Source: Viola odorata (Eukaryota > Streptophyta > Magnoliopsida > Malpighiales > Violaceae). Taken from it: DNA of 64,000 bases. The stretch lies in assembly GCA_963691705.1 (NCBI GenBank), contig OY829537.1, positions 71,321,352 through 71,385,351 on the forward strand. The letters run 5' to 3'. The notes beneath the pieces were generated by a model that was not told the origin of the DNA, made no database searches, and saw only the letters and a program-made list of their open reading frames with translations. Positions 11,038 through 21,370 of the stretch are shown here, piece by piece (positions within the stretch are counted from its first letter, which is position 1; each line of letters opens with the position of its first letter). Made by a program: the position numbers and the translations under genes.

Positions 11038-11105
11038 GTGAGTATCGCGCTACCTTTCCCTTTCATCACTGATACTAACGCTGACGTTATTTTGTGATTT
11101 TGCAG
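11038..11105 (+). other. Predicted intron 1 of antisense ORF 4
   Basis: Donor C|GTGAGTATC, acceptor TTTTGCAG|. An intron with similar sites sits at the same place in the homologue of element F (acceptor TATGCAG just before 58113). Confidence 0.6.
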
Positions 11106-11452
11106 CGACGGATCCTAATTATAAACCCGAAAGCGTAAGAAGACGCTTAAGGAGAGCTCAGAATAGAGAAGAAAGGGAAAAGCTCGATTCAGAGGCCACT
11201 GATAATCCTTCTGAGCTTCCGGCTACTTCCGCGAATCTCGCTCAAGTATCCTCCTCCTCAGTTGGCGAAGGGGATACTGACATCCCTGAAGGTGTTCCCA
11301 TCGTGACGGTTGCTGCTCCCTCGTCTTCTCAGGTCCCTAAGGCCATTGCCAGAGGAAAAAAGAAGAAAAGAACACGGAGTATCGCCACTCTCACTCCTTC
11401 TCCCGACGCTGCGGGTTCTTCTGAGGCACCACCTTCCCTCAACACCGCTACC

Positions 11453-11547
11453 GTAAGCGTGTTTTTTTTTTGTCGCGATATATTGTGCCTCAATATCTGT
11501 CGTCATTTAATCTATTTTTCTTTTTTCTCAATTTGTACTCCTTGCAG
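11453..11547 (+). other. Predicted intron 2 of antisense ORF 4
   Basis: Donor C|GTAAGCGTG, acceptor CTCCTTGCAG|, T-rich body; exon 2 and exon 3 join in frame. The homologue in F has an intron at the same place, ending TCTCTGCAG before 58578. Confidence 0.65.
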
Positions 11548-12678
11548 GAGACCGTTGTAGTTACTGCTTCCGCTCCTTCAGGCGATATGAATCTCACTTA
11601 TGTGCTGAGGGGTTCCGCGAAGAGGGCCCGGATAGAAGGCGAGGATGAGAACATACCCTCCTCTAACATCGCGGGGGAAGGTGGTTCCGTTAACGTTCCT
11701 AATTCCGCAGTGGTTCCTCCAGGTGGACATTCCGCGGAAGTTTTGGGGAACCTAGGAGGTGCAGACCCCTTTGGTGCTTCGCCCAGTTCCTTTGGTGGGC
11801 CTGTGCATCATTATTCCTCTTCTTTAGGCTATCAAGACGTCTTGCAGGACCTTTCGGGCTATCAGCCTCATGGTACCTTCCTGCCCCCGGGCAGTTCTTC
11901 TTCACAGGTTCGCGCCCCTGGTCCTCTGGCTTTCGTTCCCTCTAGCGTTCCTTGGCGGCAACGCTATAATGAAGTCGGAACCTCTTTCAATTTTGTGGCG
12001 GATCTTTGTCCATTAAACGGGCTCGGCGAAGTGACCCATCAGGTTGAAATGTTCGACTTCCGTGCCCGTGGTTTGGCAGCCATCGGGGGCGATGGTTCAG
12101 ATGAGGTTTCTGCCCTGCTGGCTTCTCAAATTCTGGCCTCATCTGCAGAACGGGAAACTTTCCTTTCCCAGGCGGAAGATGACAAAGTGAACTCCTTCCG
12201 TGCTAGCCTTTTCTCCAATATGATGAAATTTCACTACTGGGCGGAGGAGGTGAAGCATCAGACTATTTCCCTCCGTTCTGTTTCGGCGGAGCTGTCCAAG
12301 GAGCAAGATGAAAGGAAAAAGGTGTTGGCAGATCGTTCCAAGATACTGCTGGCTCACCACAATTTACAGAAACAACATTCCGCTCTGGAAACAGCTTTGT
12401 CAGAGGAACAGGCCAAAGTGACTGCTTTGGAGAATGAGAAGTCCTCTTTAGAAAAGGAGAAGGCAGCTTTGGCGGAAGAGTCAGTCGATATGGGCTGGTG
12501 GCATGCTGAACAGACCGCCCGTGTTCTAGTTAAGTGTTTCGAAGAAATTCATGGGGTGGATGCGTACAAGGGCGAAGATGTCGCGAAAGCCTTTCTACAG
12601 AGTTCTGCCCATATCCACGAGGCAGGCTATCGCCAGGCCAAGGCAGCGGGCTGGAAACGAAAAGACCCCGAGAGCTGA

Positions 12679-13781
12679 TATGTCGCGATATTTTGCCGTT
12701 CCCTCCAGCGATCAAATATCGCTTGGCTTTTGTCTTTTGTCTTTGTGGCATAATTATTTTGAACATTGAATCTTTGTAAATCCTTGAGATGCCTTTAATA
12801 TTTCTAGACAATCCCTTTATCGATATTCCTCTTTTATTTTTCTCATCGCGAGACTTCTCTCGTCACTGGGGTTGCCTTATCCTCACGGTGTGTTTACTTT
12901 CTTGAGCTGATCCTTGGTATTTATACCAAGATGACCAAGATCTATGTCGGGTTGGCCTTTCGATAAGCCTATCGGTATCATGACCACCGCTCCTTCCGCT
13001 GCTCAGAAGTATTCTGCACATTTCTAATTGTAGATCATCAGTAACAAAACGAGATTTGAGAGATAGTGATTACCCGTAGGAGCCTGTTCGCTGCCATCAT
13101 TAGGCTTTATCACGGAACCCGTTTCGAATCGCGTTTTCCCTTAGCTCTATACTTCGCCAGGGATTACTCATCCGGTTACTAGCTGGAATTACGCGATCCT
13201 TCACGTTTCCCTTATCTCTCGTTCGGCCTTTCTAAGTGCCTCATCTCGTGAGCTGTCGGATCGGGACGGCTATCACAAGGCTAGGGAATTTTCACTTTTA
13301 TAGGCGTTGTCCTCTCGTTTAGAACCGTGTCCTTACTTAATGGTTTAGCTGCACCAGCCCGACCGTTAAGATAGGATTCTTGTTTCTAAACAGAGTTTCT
13401 AAATCTTTGGGGCGTGTCTTGTCTTGATGTACCGTCTCCACGAGATCGGTTATCATTAAAGAACTTTTCACTCCCAAAGATACCGGGCAGTGCCCTCACT
13501 TAGTGAGCCATCTGATCAAGATCGGTCATCACAAGGATAGGACTTTTCACCCCCGGGGGCGTCAAGGATCTTTCAATCCGACGCTAATCAAGGATACACT
13601 GGGGTCGTGCCCTCACTTAGTGGGCCATCTGATCAAGACCGACCATCACAAGGATAGGACTTTTCACTCCCAGGGTACCCCCCTTTTTACCTGCACAAAG
13701 GCAACCACAAACCCACGAAAACTCTCCTATTGAGCGTTAGCCACGGTTAAGGTCGTTATAATCCAAATAGTGCAGATAAAA
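12679..13781. other. Non-coding spacer of C between the antisense genes and the end of pol, with diverged direct repeats
   Basis: No gene seen. From about 13250 to 13690 there are diverged direct repeats with the core CATCACAAGGATAGGACTTTT followed by CACTCCC. The two best copies (around 13486 and 13604) are about 118 bp apart. The same family of repeats lies at the matching place in element F (60430-60930). The spacer holds the convergent 3' ends of pol (- strand) and antisense ORF 4 (+ strand), so it may carry terminators for both. Confidence 0.6.
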
Positions 13782-16700
13782 TTAAACTCTAGGATAGTAT
13801 AACTTCAAACGAGCGATATTCCAGGAGTTGGATAAGGGCATACCGTCAAGTGTCTCCAGGCGATAGGCCCCTCTTCCGACAACGTGGGTTATGCGATACG
13901 GTCCTTCCCAGTTAGGACTAAGCTTTCCCATACGTTGTCCGGTTGCTCGCCTGTCTCGGAGCACCAGGTCACCGTTTTTCAACAATCGCTCTTTGATCTG
14001 CCTGTTATGATAACGGGCCATTTTTCTTTTGTAGTGTTGCGTTTTCAGTAGGACTTCTTCTCGAACCTCTGGTAACGCGTCCAGGTTAGCACGTAACCGT
14101 TCCTCGTTCAGTTCCTCACGAAAGTGAGCCACCCGTAGGCTCATGGCCCCAATTTCCACTGGCGTAACGGCTTCAGTTCCAAAAGCCAAAGCGAAAGGCG
14201 TTTCTCCAGTGCTAACTTTTACGGTCATGCGGTATGCCCATATCACGTATGGCAATTCATCAGCCCACTTCTTCTTAGACCCCTCTAGGTTTTTCTTAAT
14301 ACCGCTGAGGATGCTCCTATTAGTTACCTCTGCCTGTCCGTTGGTTTGTGGGTGAGCCACGGAAGAGAATCTCTGCTCAATCCCGAATTCTGAGCATTGG
14401 TCTTTGAAGAATTGGCTGGTGAACTGGGTCCCGTTATCGCTGACAAGGATACGAGGCACCCCGAATCTCATGATAACTTGATGTTTGAAAAAACGCCATG
14501 TTTTTTCTGCCGTGATTGTGGCAACCGCTTCAGCTTCCGCCCACTTCGTAAAATAGTCCACAGCCACTATCACAAATTTCAGTTGGGACCTTGCCTTTGG
14601 AAATGGACCCAGGATGTCAATCCCCCATTTGGCAAAAGGACAAGGGGCGATGATTTCCGATATTTCCGTGGCTGGACGTCGAGGAATTCTAGCAAATTCC
14701 TGACATTTGGGGCAAGCTTGTACATAATCGTGGCAATCCCTTCGTATGGTGGGCCAGTAGAATCCTGATCTGAAAACTTGTGACGCCATGGTGCCGCCTG
14801 ACGCGTGCATTCCGCATATCCCTTCATGGATTTCGCGTAAGGTGTGAAGGCCCTCTTGTTCGGTTATACATTTGGCGGCGGGGTGAGAAAAACATCTTCG
14901 AATTAGATCCCTGTTATAGTACGTGCAACGAGCAGCCTGTCTTAGCACTTTCATCTTTTCAGCGTTACCGTCAGGCAGCTCTTCGTGCATCAGGTATTTT
15001 ATTACCGGAATCCGCCAATCATTCTCGAGCTCATTCACACACAAAGAGGCTTGTTCCTCCATGAAGGACGGCACCGATAGCTCACGATAATACATATCTT
15101 TAGGTATAGATGCTTCAGGATTCGCGGCCAGCTTGGCAAGGTAATCGGCTTCAGCATTTTCCTCTCGGGGAACGTGTTCGAAGCTGACTTGCATGCCCTC
15201 TTTCTTTATTTCCACTAGTTCTCGCGTTACCTTAGAGAGGTACTGCACCATAATAGGTTCTCGAGCCTGAGAGTGTCCTGAGACCTGGTCAATTATCAGC
15301 TTGGAGTCTCCACAAATTTTTAGACGCAGATCTCCTGTTTGGCCGGTATCGCGCCTTCCCTTGGAAGAAAACTCTCTTCCTATTCTGAGTCCAGCTAGCA
15401 ACGCCTCATATTCGGCTGCGTTATTGGACAAAGGCTGCAAGATTCGAATAGCATACCGTATATGCATATCGTGCGGCCCATTTATGAAGACTCCGGCCCC
15501 CGCCAGTTCTTGGTTTTTGGCTCCGTCCACATGAACGATCCAAAGATCCGTATATGTTTCTGGGAATGGGAGATCCATATCGTTCCATTCCGCTTCAGGT
15601 ACACCACTCAAAGGGTCCTCTGTGAAAGTACACTCCGCTATAAAATCAGCAAGGACCTGAGCCTTTACGGATGGCCGGGACTGGTACCTCAAACCATATT
15701 GTTCGAGTTCTAGGGCCCAGATCAGCATTCTTCCTGAAGATTCAGGCTTTTGAAATATCCTCTTCAAGGGTTGGTCTGTAAGTACAACGATAGGATAAGA
15801 CTGGAAGTATCGGTCCATCTTGCGGGCGGCTTGTATAAGGGCGAACGCTATTTTCTCAATACGAGCATATCGCAGTTCCGCGTCCTTTAAGACATGACTC
15901 ACAAAGTAAACTGGGCGATGAGTGTGGTTATCGTCACGAATAAGGACGGCGCTGACCACTTCGTCTGCCGCGCCCAAGTACAAGTACAGGGTATCACCGG
16001 ACTCGGGCCTTGTCAATAATAAATCGGATGATAAATAGTCCTTTAAGTCCACAAATGCTTGCTCACATTCTGGGGTCCACCCGAATGTGGCTTTCCGTCG
16101 TATGACTTTGAAAAAAGGGAGGCACTTTTCTCCTTGCTTGGAGACGAATCGTCCCAGAGCGATAACGCGCCCCGTTAGCCTTTGCACTTCCTTAACGGTT
16201 CTCGGCGATATCATATCATGTATAGCTTTAACCTTGGAAGGATTAGGCTGGATACCTTTCTGGCTAACTACGTAGCCCAAGAACTTACCCGTCTGAAATG
16301 CAAACATGCACTTCCGGGGGTTTAGCTTCATGCGATACCTTTTCATTACATCAAAAACTTCCTTTAGGTCCTGCAGGTGATCATGAAAATTCGCACTCTT
16401 CACCAGTATGTCGTCAACATATGCTTCCACATTTCTCCCTATTTGTTCCTCAAAAATCTTATTTGCCATTCGCTGAAACGTGGCCCCCGCGTTCTTTAGT
16501 CCAAATGGCATCGCTGTGTAACAATACGTGGCTTTAGGAGTAAGGAAGGCGGTCTTCTCCTCATCCTCTAGGGCCATAGGGATTTGATGATATCCGGAAT
16601 TGGCGTCCAATGAGCTTAGATATGCGTACCCAGCGGTTTGATCAACCAACTGATCTATGCGAGGAAGCGGGTAGCAATCCTTAGGACAAGCATCGTTCAA

Positions 16701-16832
16701 ATCGGTGAAGTCAATGCACATACGCCAATCTCCATTGGGTTTAGGAACAAGAACCGGGTTGGCTAACCAAGTGGGATACTGTACTTCGCGAATGAAACCC
16801 GCGTCAAGGAGCTTTACAACCTCCTTTTCCAC
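13782..16832 (-). CDS. pol: Element C pol: reverse transcriptase, RNase H, second RNase H, integrase
   Basis: A 1016-residue open frame, same frame as the upstream gag-protease part but separated from it by a UGA codon (16863-16865); the ATG at 16832 is simply the first Met after it. RT occupies about residues 1-190 with LDANSGYHQI near 75-84 and the catalytic YVDD at 138-141. A first RNase H region spans about 280-400, then a second RNase H (about 431-570) with D436, E474 and D509, the extra domain typical of Tat/Ogre elements. Integrase has an HHCC zinc finger (H669, H676, C707, C710) and catalytic D739, D799 and E835 (D-x35-E). The C-terminus (NWEGPYRI and following) matches the usual integrase tail. 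All catalytic residues are present, so the protein looks intact from RT onward. It copies element RNA into DNA and integrates it in the nucleus. Confidence 0.93.
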   Translation of the reverse strand: MEKEVVKLLDAGFIREVQYPTWLANPVLVPKPNGDWRMCIDFTDLNDACPKDCYPLPRIDQLVDQTAGYAYLSSLDANSGYHQIPMALEDEEKTAFLTPKATYCYTAMPFGLKNAGATFQRMANKIFEEQIGRNVEAYVDDILVKSANFHDHLQDLKEVFDVMKRYRMKLNPRKCMFAFQTGKFLGYVVSQKGIQPNPSKVKAIHDMISPRTVKEVQRLTGRVIALGRFVSKQGEKCLPFFKVIRRKATFGWTPECEQAFVDLKDYLSSDLLLTRPESGDTLYLYLGAADEVVSAVLIRDDNHTHRPVYFVSHVLKDAELRYARIEKIAFALIQAARKMDRYFQSYPIVVLTDQPLKRIFQKPESSGRMLIWALELEQYGLRYQSRPSVKAQVLADFIAECTFTEDPLSGVPEAEWNDMDLPFPETYTDLWIVHVDGAKNQELAGAGVFINGPHDMHIRYAIRILQPLSNNAAEYEALLAGLRIGREFSSKGRRDTGQTGDLRLKICGDSKLIIDQVSGHSQAREPIMVQYLSKVTRELVEIKKEGMQVSFEHVPREENAEADYLAKLAANPEASIPKDMYYRELSVPSFMEEQASLCVNELENDWRIPVIKYLMHEELPDGNAEKMKVLRQAARCTYYNRDLIRRCFSHPAAKCITEQEGLHTLREIHEGICGMHASGGTMASQVFRSGFYWPTIRRDCHDYVQACPKCQEFARIPRRPATEISEIIAPCPFAKWGIDILGPFPKARSQLKFVIVAVDYFTKWAEAEAVATITAEKTWRFFKHQVIMRFGVPRILVSDNGTQFTSQFFKDQCSEFGIEQRFSSVAHPQTNGQAEVTNRSILSGIKKNLEGSKKKWADELPYVIWAYRMTVKVSTGETPFALAFGTEAVTPVEIGAMSLRVAHFREELNEERLRANLDALPEVREEVLLKTQHYKRKMARYHNRQIKERLLKNGDLVLRDRRATGQRMGKLSPNWEGPYRITHVVGRGAYRLETLDGMPLSNSWNIARLKLYYPRV

Positions 16833-16862
16833 AGCCGACGCTTTTTCGGTGGAGAACGCCCG

Positions 16863-18752
16863 TCATTTTTGCTGAACTGGCTTGGCGTCAGGGTCAACGT
16901 TAAGCTTGTGCTCGGCTATTTCTCGTGATATACCTGGCATATCGGCGTGCTTCCATGCGAAATTTCCTTGGCATTTGTTCAGCAGCCGTGCCAGTTGAAG
17001 ATTTTCCGCTGGGCTGAGCTTATCGCTGACCAGGAAGCTGGCTCCCTCTTTGCCTATCACTGATACGGGTACCATCTTGTCAAGGGGTTGAGCGTGCTTT
17101 TCATCACCCTGCTCGTAGGGGTCTGCCGCTATACACACGTATCTATCGCAGCTTGTCTGAGTCATGAGCGAATAGCATTCTGCCGCCAGTTTCTGATCAC
17201 CTTTTATCGATACCACCCCGTCCCAGGAGGGGTATTTCATCTTTAGATGTTTTTGTGATATCGCCGCTCCAAAGCGATTGAGGAAAGGCCGTCCGAGTAT
17301 GACGTTATAGGGCAGATTCAGATCCACAACAAGGAACAACAAATTCTCTGACCGTTTGTAAGTGTCTTCTCGGAAGTATACGGGTAAGGTGATCACTCCC
17401 GTAACAGGGATAGGGGTCCCATCCACTCCGACTATGGGTCTCTTACTAGGCGTTAACTCATCGTGGGGGCGTTTCATGAGATTGTAAGCTTCCAGCGAAA
17501 AAAGGTTCACGGCACTCCCGTTGTCCACAAGAGTCCTTCTTATACCATGACTGGCGATGATAGGTGTGACTACCAAGGCGTCATTATGGGGATAGATAAC
17601 GCCTTTTTCATCCTCTTTTGAAAAGGATAAGATCATGTGATCAAGTATGTCTATCGCTCCACCTTTCTTTGTTATGCCGTCTCGCGTACGCTTTTCCCCT
17701 TTCGCCACCATCGACTGTTCTGATTCATCTACGTAGGGGATCCCTCCCGCTATGATATTGATTATGGGGATGTCGTCGCCATCTATCGCGAAGGTTTCCC
17801 CACCCTTTCCTTTGGGAGCGTTATCCGGCTGTGGGACTGGAGGGGGCCTTGGTCGTTCGTCTGCCACTCTTCTTATCGGATTGTTTCGGGCATATTCCCT
17901 TACTTGAGTCGCAAATTCTCCCAGATATCCTTCCTCCACCAAGCGTTCTATCGCCCACTTTAATTCTCTGCAAGCCTCTGTGGAATGTCCTCTGGCTTTA
18001 TGGAATTTACAGTAAGCATTTTCTCTTTTGCCTAAAAGCACTCCAGGTTTCGTGGGTGCAGGATAACGGATAGGAAGATTTCGTTGTTCTGCTATCGCCA
18101 AGATCTCCGCTCTTGGTACATTCAAGGAGGGAAAATCCGGATCATACGCCCGATTTTTGTTAGCGTTCCCTTGACGCTGATGAGGGGAACTACCTTGTTT
18201 TCCTTTCGAGGAATTTCCTTTTTGCTTATCGTAGGTCTTTGGGATGTAATCTTTCCGTCGAGCGTAATCATCAGTGTAATGATCGTCAACCAGAGGATTT
18301 GCGGGAGCGGCAGGGATGTGAGGTGCCCCAGGCGGCATATTAAATGTTCTATTTCTATTTTCTTCTTCTTCCATTTTCGCATAATTATGGGCTTTATGTT
18401 TTAGTGCGTCCAAGGATATTGGAGGATCCACCATCAATGCATCTTTCAGTTTTCCATAGTGGCAGTTTCTTTTCAGAGCTTCTATGGCGAAATCAATAGT
18501 AACGCCCGGCGTTAATGACATTTCCAGATCGAATCGGCTGAGAAATTCTTTCAATGTCTCTTGGGGCTTCCGCTGTATGTCAAATAACGCTGCGGCAGAT
18601 TTCCGAATTGGAATTGCTGTACTAAATCTGCTCCGAAATTTGGATTCCAACTGTGCGAAATTACTAATGGATCCGCCAGGAAGACCTTCAAACCAAAGAC
18701 GAGCAACTCCCGATAAGGTCATAACAAATATCTGACATAAAAGCCGCATCAC
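16863..18752 (-). pseudogene. gag-pro: Element C gag (C-terminal part) and protease, ending at a UGA before RT
   Basis: A 629-residue frame beginning inside gag after a frameshift. The first part (VARLWFEGLPGGSISNFAQL) is the retrotransposon gag domain. A knuckle-like zinc motif of the form C-x2-H-x4-H-x4-C (CKFHKARGHSTEAC) follows, then an aspartic protease with the active-site variant DNGSA and the flap-side motif YNVILGRPFL. It ends KPVQQK then UGA CGG; pol continues in the same frame. Element D has an arginine codon (CGG) in place of the UGA, so a point mutation CGA to UGA is the simplest reading. Gag forms the particle and protease processes the polyprotein. Confidence 0.85.
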
Positions 18753-19653
18753 TGTGGGTTTGAAACTGGACGAAATCCTTCACTTTGTTGATGTGCGAAA
18801 TAGGATCTTTAGTACCATCATAAGTATCAGCGGGAAGCTTCACTCGCCTACTGACCCTGTGACGTCTTACACGACGACTGAAAGGGTGACCTGAGGTATC
18901 ATCAAGAATCTCACGCGCATGACGTGGGGGAGATATGTCTCCTTGTCGCCCTCCTTCCCTTGGTTCAGGTATATGATGTCGCCTGGGAGACCGACTGCGA
19001 CTCCTGGGAGAACGACTTCGATATCTTCTGCTACTGGATCTTTCACTGTATACGGGAGATAAACTCCTGTTTGTTCCTTCCCTCCGTCCGGCCCAACGGT
19101 TTCTCAACGCCTCAAGCTGCCTGTCTTCCTGCAGAAGAAGTCTTTGCGGCATTTGTGGTACATAAGCCTCTACTCCTCCTTGAGTGAGCTGTATATGACC
19201 AACCGGGGGATTTCCTGCGGATAAAGGCACTTGGGGGTTCTCTGGAAACAACGGGGGCAGAGGTCGATCAGCAACAATAGATGGTGTGAACATGACGCGA
19301 GGAGGAACGCTAGATCCAGAAGCACCAGGCGTGACTCTAGTGGCCATTTCAGTCAAATATTCCAAGCGGGAACGAAGGGCCGCTATTTCCATAGCAAAGG
19401 GATTTTCATTGTTAAGCACAGATCCTTCTAAAAGAGGAGTGTAAAGATCAGATCCCACCGTCTGTGATGAAGAAATGACCGTCTGTGAGGAGATAGATCC
19501 TCCGGCGATCCCGACCGAGAGGTCCAGAGGTCCCGAGATAGTCGATTGCGTCGTCATAGAGAGATCAGCAGTAGCAAAAGGAAATAACCGCCTGCGAGTT
19601 GAGAAAGGAATATTGGAAAATGTAGACCGGTCTGGCTCCGATCTGGCTGTCAT
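18688..19653 (-). pseudogene. gag: Element C gag N-terminal part, frameshifted
   Basis: The frame starts at an ATG at 19653 (MTARSEPD...), about 70 bp inside the primer site; it is open a little farther upstream but the homologue in D starts at the same Met. It contains a Ser/Pro-rich N-terminus, an Arg/Ser-rich segment (SRRYRSRSPRSRSRSPRR) and the beginning of the gag domain (DPISHINKVKDFVQFQTHSD). One extra base near 18735-18740, compared with element D, throws it out of frame into a short false tail. The product therefore continues in the next frame (18752 downward). Confidence 0.85.
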
Positions 19654-19718
19654 AACCGTTCCGATCTCCCAACTAAACGGAGCTTGGCTATTAAGGACGC
19701 TCACTTAATACACCAAAG

Positions 19719-19736
19719 CTCTCAATGAAAGCACCA
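19719..19736 (-). other. Primer-binding site of element C
   Basis: On the - strand TGGTGCTTTCATTGAGAG starts two bases after the 5' LTR end. It begins with TGG, as expected for pairing with a tRNA CCA end, and is identical in element D (55942-55959). I cannot name the tRNA with certainty. Confidence 0.7.
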
Positions 19737-19738
19737 TT

Positions 19739-20267
19739 TGATAAGATCCGAGATCTCTTCTGGTCGGAAACGGCTGCAGCAGCTAGTCGGATGGGAAGCG
19801 ATCGGCGTCGGAGGTACCTGCAAAGCGCCGGAAGGGGACTCCGGCGTAGACACTCCGATGCTTAAGTCAGTTCGAGTTTTCAGAATGGTAGAGGTTCTCC
19901 AAGATGATCCCGATCTTACCCTCTGTTTGGAATTCGTGGGGGTATTTATAGGCTTAAGATGGCGATACCTTACAGCGATAGGGGTAGGCAACGTTTGTAA
20001 CCATCGCTTTGGGCGATATCAGTTCCGTCATTGGGGCGATAATCATGTAGGGTCTATCGGGAGCGATATCCTCCTTGGTCCCCTAGGATGGGATGACGCC
20101 GTGCGCATAAAGGTGCGTGAGATCCCCCCCCCGCTGAAGTCGACCATCCTAGGAAATTTCCGCTGGCCCAGGCGATAGGTTGGCATTTCAGGGAAGCGTA
20201 TAGAAACTTGTCCGGGATTGATGCCGTAGCCCCAATGTTGCCGTCAGGAGCATTCCAATTGATATCA
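19739..20267 (-). repeat. 5' LTR of element C (right copy)
   Basis: 529 bp, begins TGATAAGATCC and ends GATATCA on the + strand, followed by the target duplication CATAG at 20268-20272. It is nearly identical to the left copy at 4408-4935. Confidence 0.95.
19943..19950 (-). promoter_or_regulatory. Putative TATA box of C's 5' LTR
   Basis: TATAAATA on the - strand; this copy would drive transcription of C's gag-pol. U3 lies between it and 20267. Confidence 0.6.
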
Positions 20268-20277
20268 CATAGTTTTG

Positions 20278-21370
20278 GAAAATGCATTGCGAAAAGGTAA
20301 ATTATGTCGCTCAAGGAGGAGTAATAATTTATGCAGAAATGTAGAATTATGCAAGAAATGTAGTCACTCAGGGAGGAGTATTTAGATAGACAGGAATGTA
20401 AGACAGGAAAGTAGTCGCTCAAGGAGGAGTATTTAATTATGCATAAAAGTAGTCGCTCAAGGAGGAGTATTTAGATATAGTATCCGGAAAAGTAGTCGCT
20501 CAAGGAGGAGTATTTAGATAGATAGGAATGTAAGACAGGAAAGTAGTCGCTCAAGGAGGAGTATTTAATTATGCAGAAAAGTAGTCGCTCAAGGAGGAGT
20601 ATTTAGATATAGTATGCAGAAAAGTAGTCGCTCAAGGAGGAGTATTTAGATAGACAGGAAAGTAGTCAGTCAAGGAGGAGTATTTAATTATGTAGAAAAG
20701 TAGTCGCTCAAGGAGGAGTATTTAGATAGGCAAGAATGTAAGACAGGAAAGTAGTCGCTCAAGGAGGAGTATTTTAGATATAGTATGCGGAAAAGTAGTC
20801 GCTCAAGGAGGAGTATTTAGATAGACAGGAATGTAAGATAGGAAAGTAGTCGCTCAAGGAGGAGTATTTAGATAGACAGGAATGTAAGATAGGAAAGTAG
20901 TCGCTCAAGGAGGAGTATTTTAGATATAGTATGCGGACAAGTAGTCGCTCAAGGAGAAGTATTTAGATAGACAGGAATGTAAGACAGGAAAGTAGTCGCT
21001 CAAGGAGGAGTATTTTAGATATAGTATGCGGAAAAGTAGTCGCTCAAGGAGGAGTATTTAGATAGACAGGAATGTAAGATAGGAAAGTAGTTGCTCAAGG
21101 AGGAGTATTTTAGATATAGTATGCAGAAAAGTAGTCTCTTAAGGAGGAGTATTTAGATAGATAGGAATGTAAGACAGGAACGTAGTCTCTCAAGGAGGAG
21201 TATTTAGATAGACAGGAATGTAAGACAGGAAAGTAGTCGCTCAAGGAGGCGTATTTTAGATATAGTATGTAGAAAAGTAGTCGCTCAAGGAGGAGTATTT
21301 AGATAGACAGGAATGTAAGAAAGGAAAGCAGTCGCTCAAGGAGGAGTATTTAATTATGCAGAAATGTAGA
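20278..21370 (-). repeat. Minisatellite in the 3' UTR of element B
   Basis: About 23 copies at 40-52 bp spacing. The core, read on the - strand, is ACTCCTCCTTGAGCGACTA, with two kinds of linker: one containing GATAGACAGGAATGTAAGAC and one containing ATATAGTATGCGG (both + strand). The core is recognisably similar to the core of element A's array (CTCCTCC-x2-GAG-x-GAC) in the same direction relative to each element. It lies between B's integrase and polypurine tract. Confidence 0.9.

Larger units (their letters stand above)
10336..12678 (+). pseudogene. Antisense extra ORF 4 of element C: three-exon gene with putative gypsy-type transposon domain and C-terminal coiled coil, frameshifted
   Basis: Predicted exons are 10336-11037, 11106-11452 and 11548-12678. 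Introns 11038-11105 (GTGAGT...TTGCAG) and 11453-11547 (GTAAGC...TTGCAG) have good splice sites, and exon 2 joins exon 3 in frame. Exon 1 carries the globular domain (YAQMFRYGFRLP, YCCVYAFLELC, ISPRFADDSL, WKKEFFLINLPD), resembling Pfam 'putative gypsy type transposon'. Exon 2 has a basic tract (GKKKKRTR), suggesting nuclear targeting. Exon 3 has a Ser/Pro/Gly-rich linker, a coiled coil around SVSAELSKEQDERKKVLADR, and a conserved tail (EEIHGVDAYKGEDVAKAFL). Compared with the homologue in element F, about 10 bases are missing near 10962-10972. This shifts the frame before the first intron, so the gene is probably broken. Its start ATG follows a CCTGCC leader, and the same N-terminus (TRRSESKSIDE) occurs in F. 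Confidence 0.72.
4408..20267 (-). mobile_element. Element C: Tat-lineage Ty3/gypsy retrotransposon with antisense gene cluster, nested in B
   Basis: Bounded by LTRs 4408-4935 and 19739-20267 and a perfect 5-bp target duplication, CATAG (4403-4407 and 20268-20272). LTR ends carry the inverted termini TGATAA and TTATCA (TGATATCA in the right copy). gag, protease, RT, RNase H, second RNase H and integrase lie on the - strand (19653 to 13782). Between integrase and the 3' LTR there are four genes on the + strand (5698-12678). Extra ORFs in sense or antisense orientation at this place are a reported trait of Tat-lineage elements. One frameshift in gag and one UGA between protease and RT separate the coding region into three frames. 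It lies in the 3' UTR of B, between B's polypurine tract and B's minisatellite. Confidence 0.95.

Noticed and set aside
5698..12678. The + strand genes as host genes captured or passed over by transposons
   Set aside because: They lie wholly within one element bounded by LTRs and a perfect target duplication, and homologues occur at the same place in element F. They belong to the element.
18122..18404. Frames on both strands within gag of C
   Set aside because: They are shadows of the gag coding sequence in other frames.
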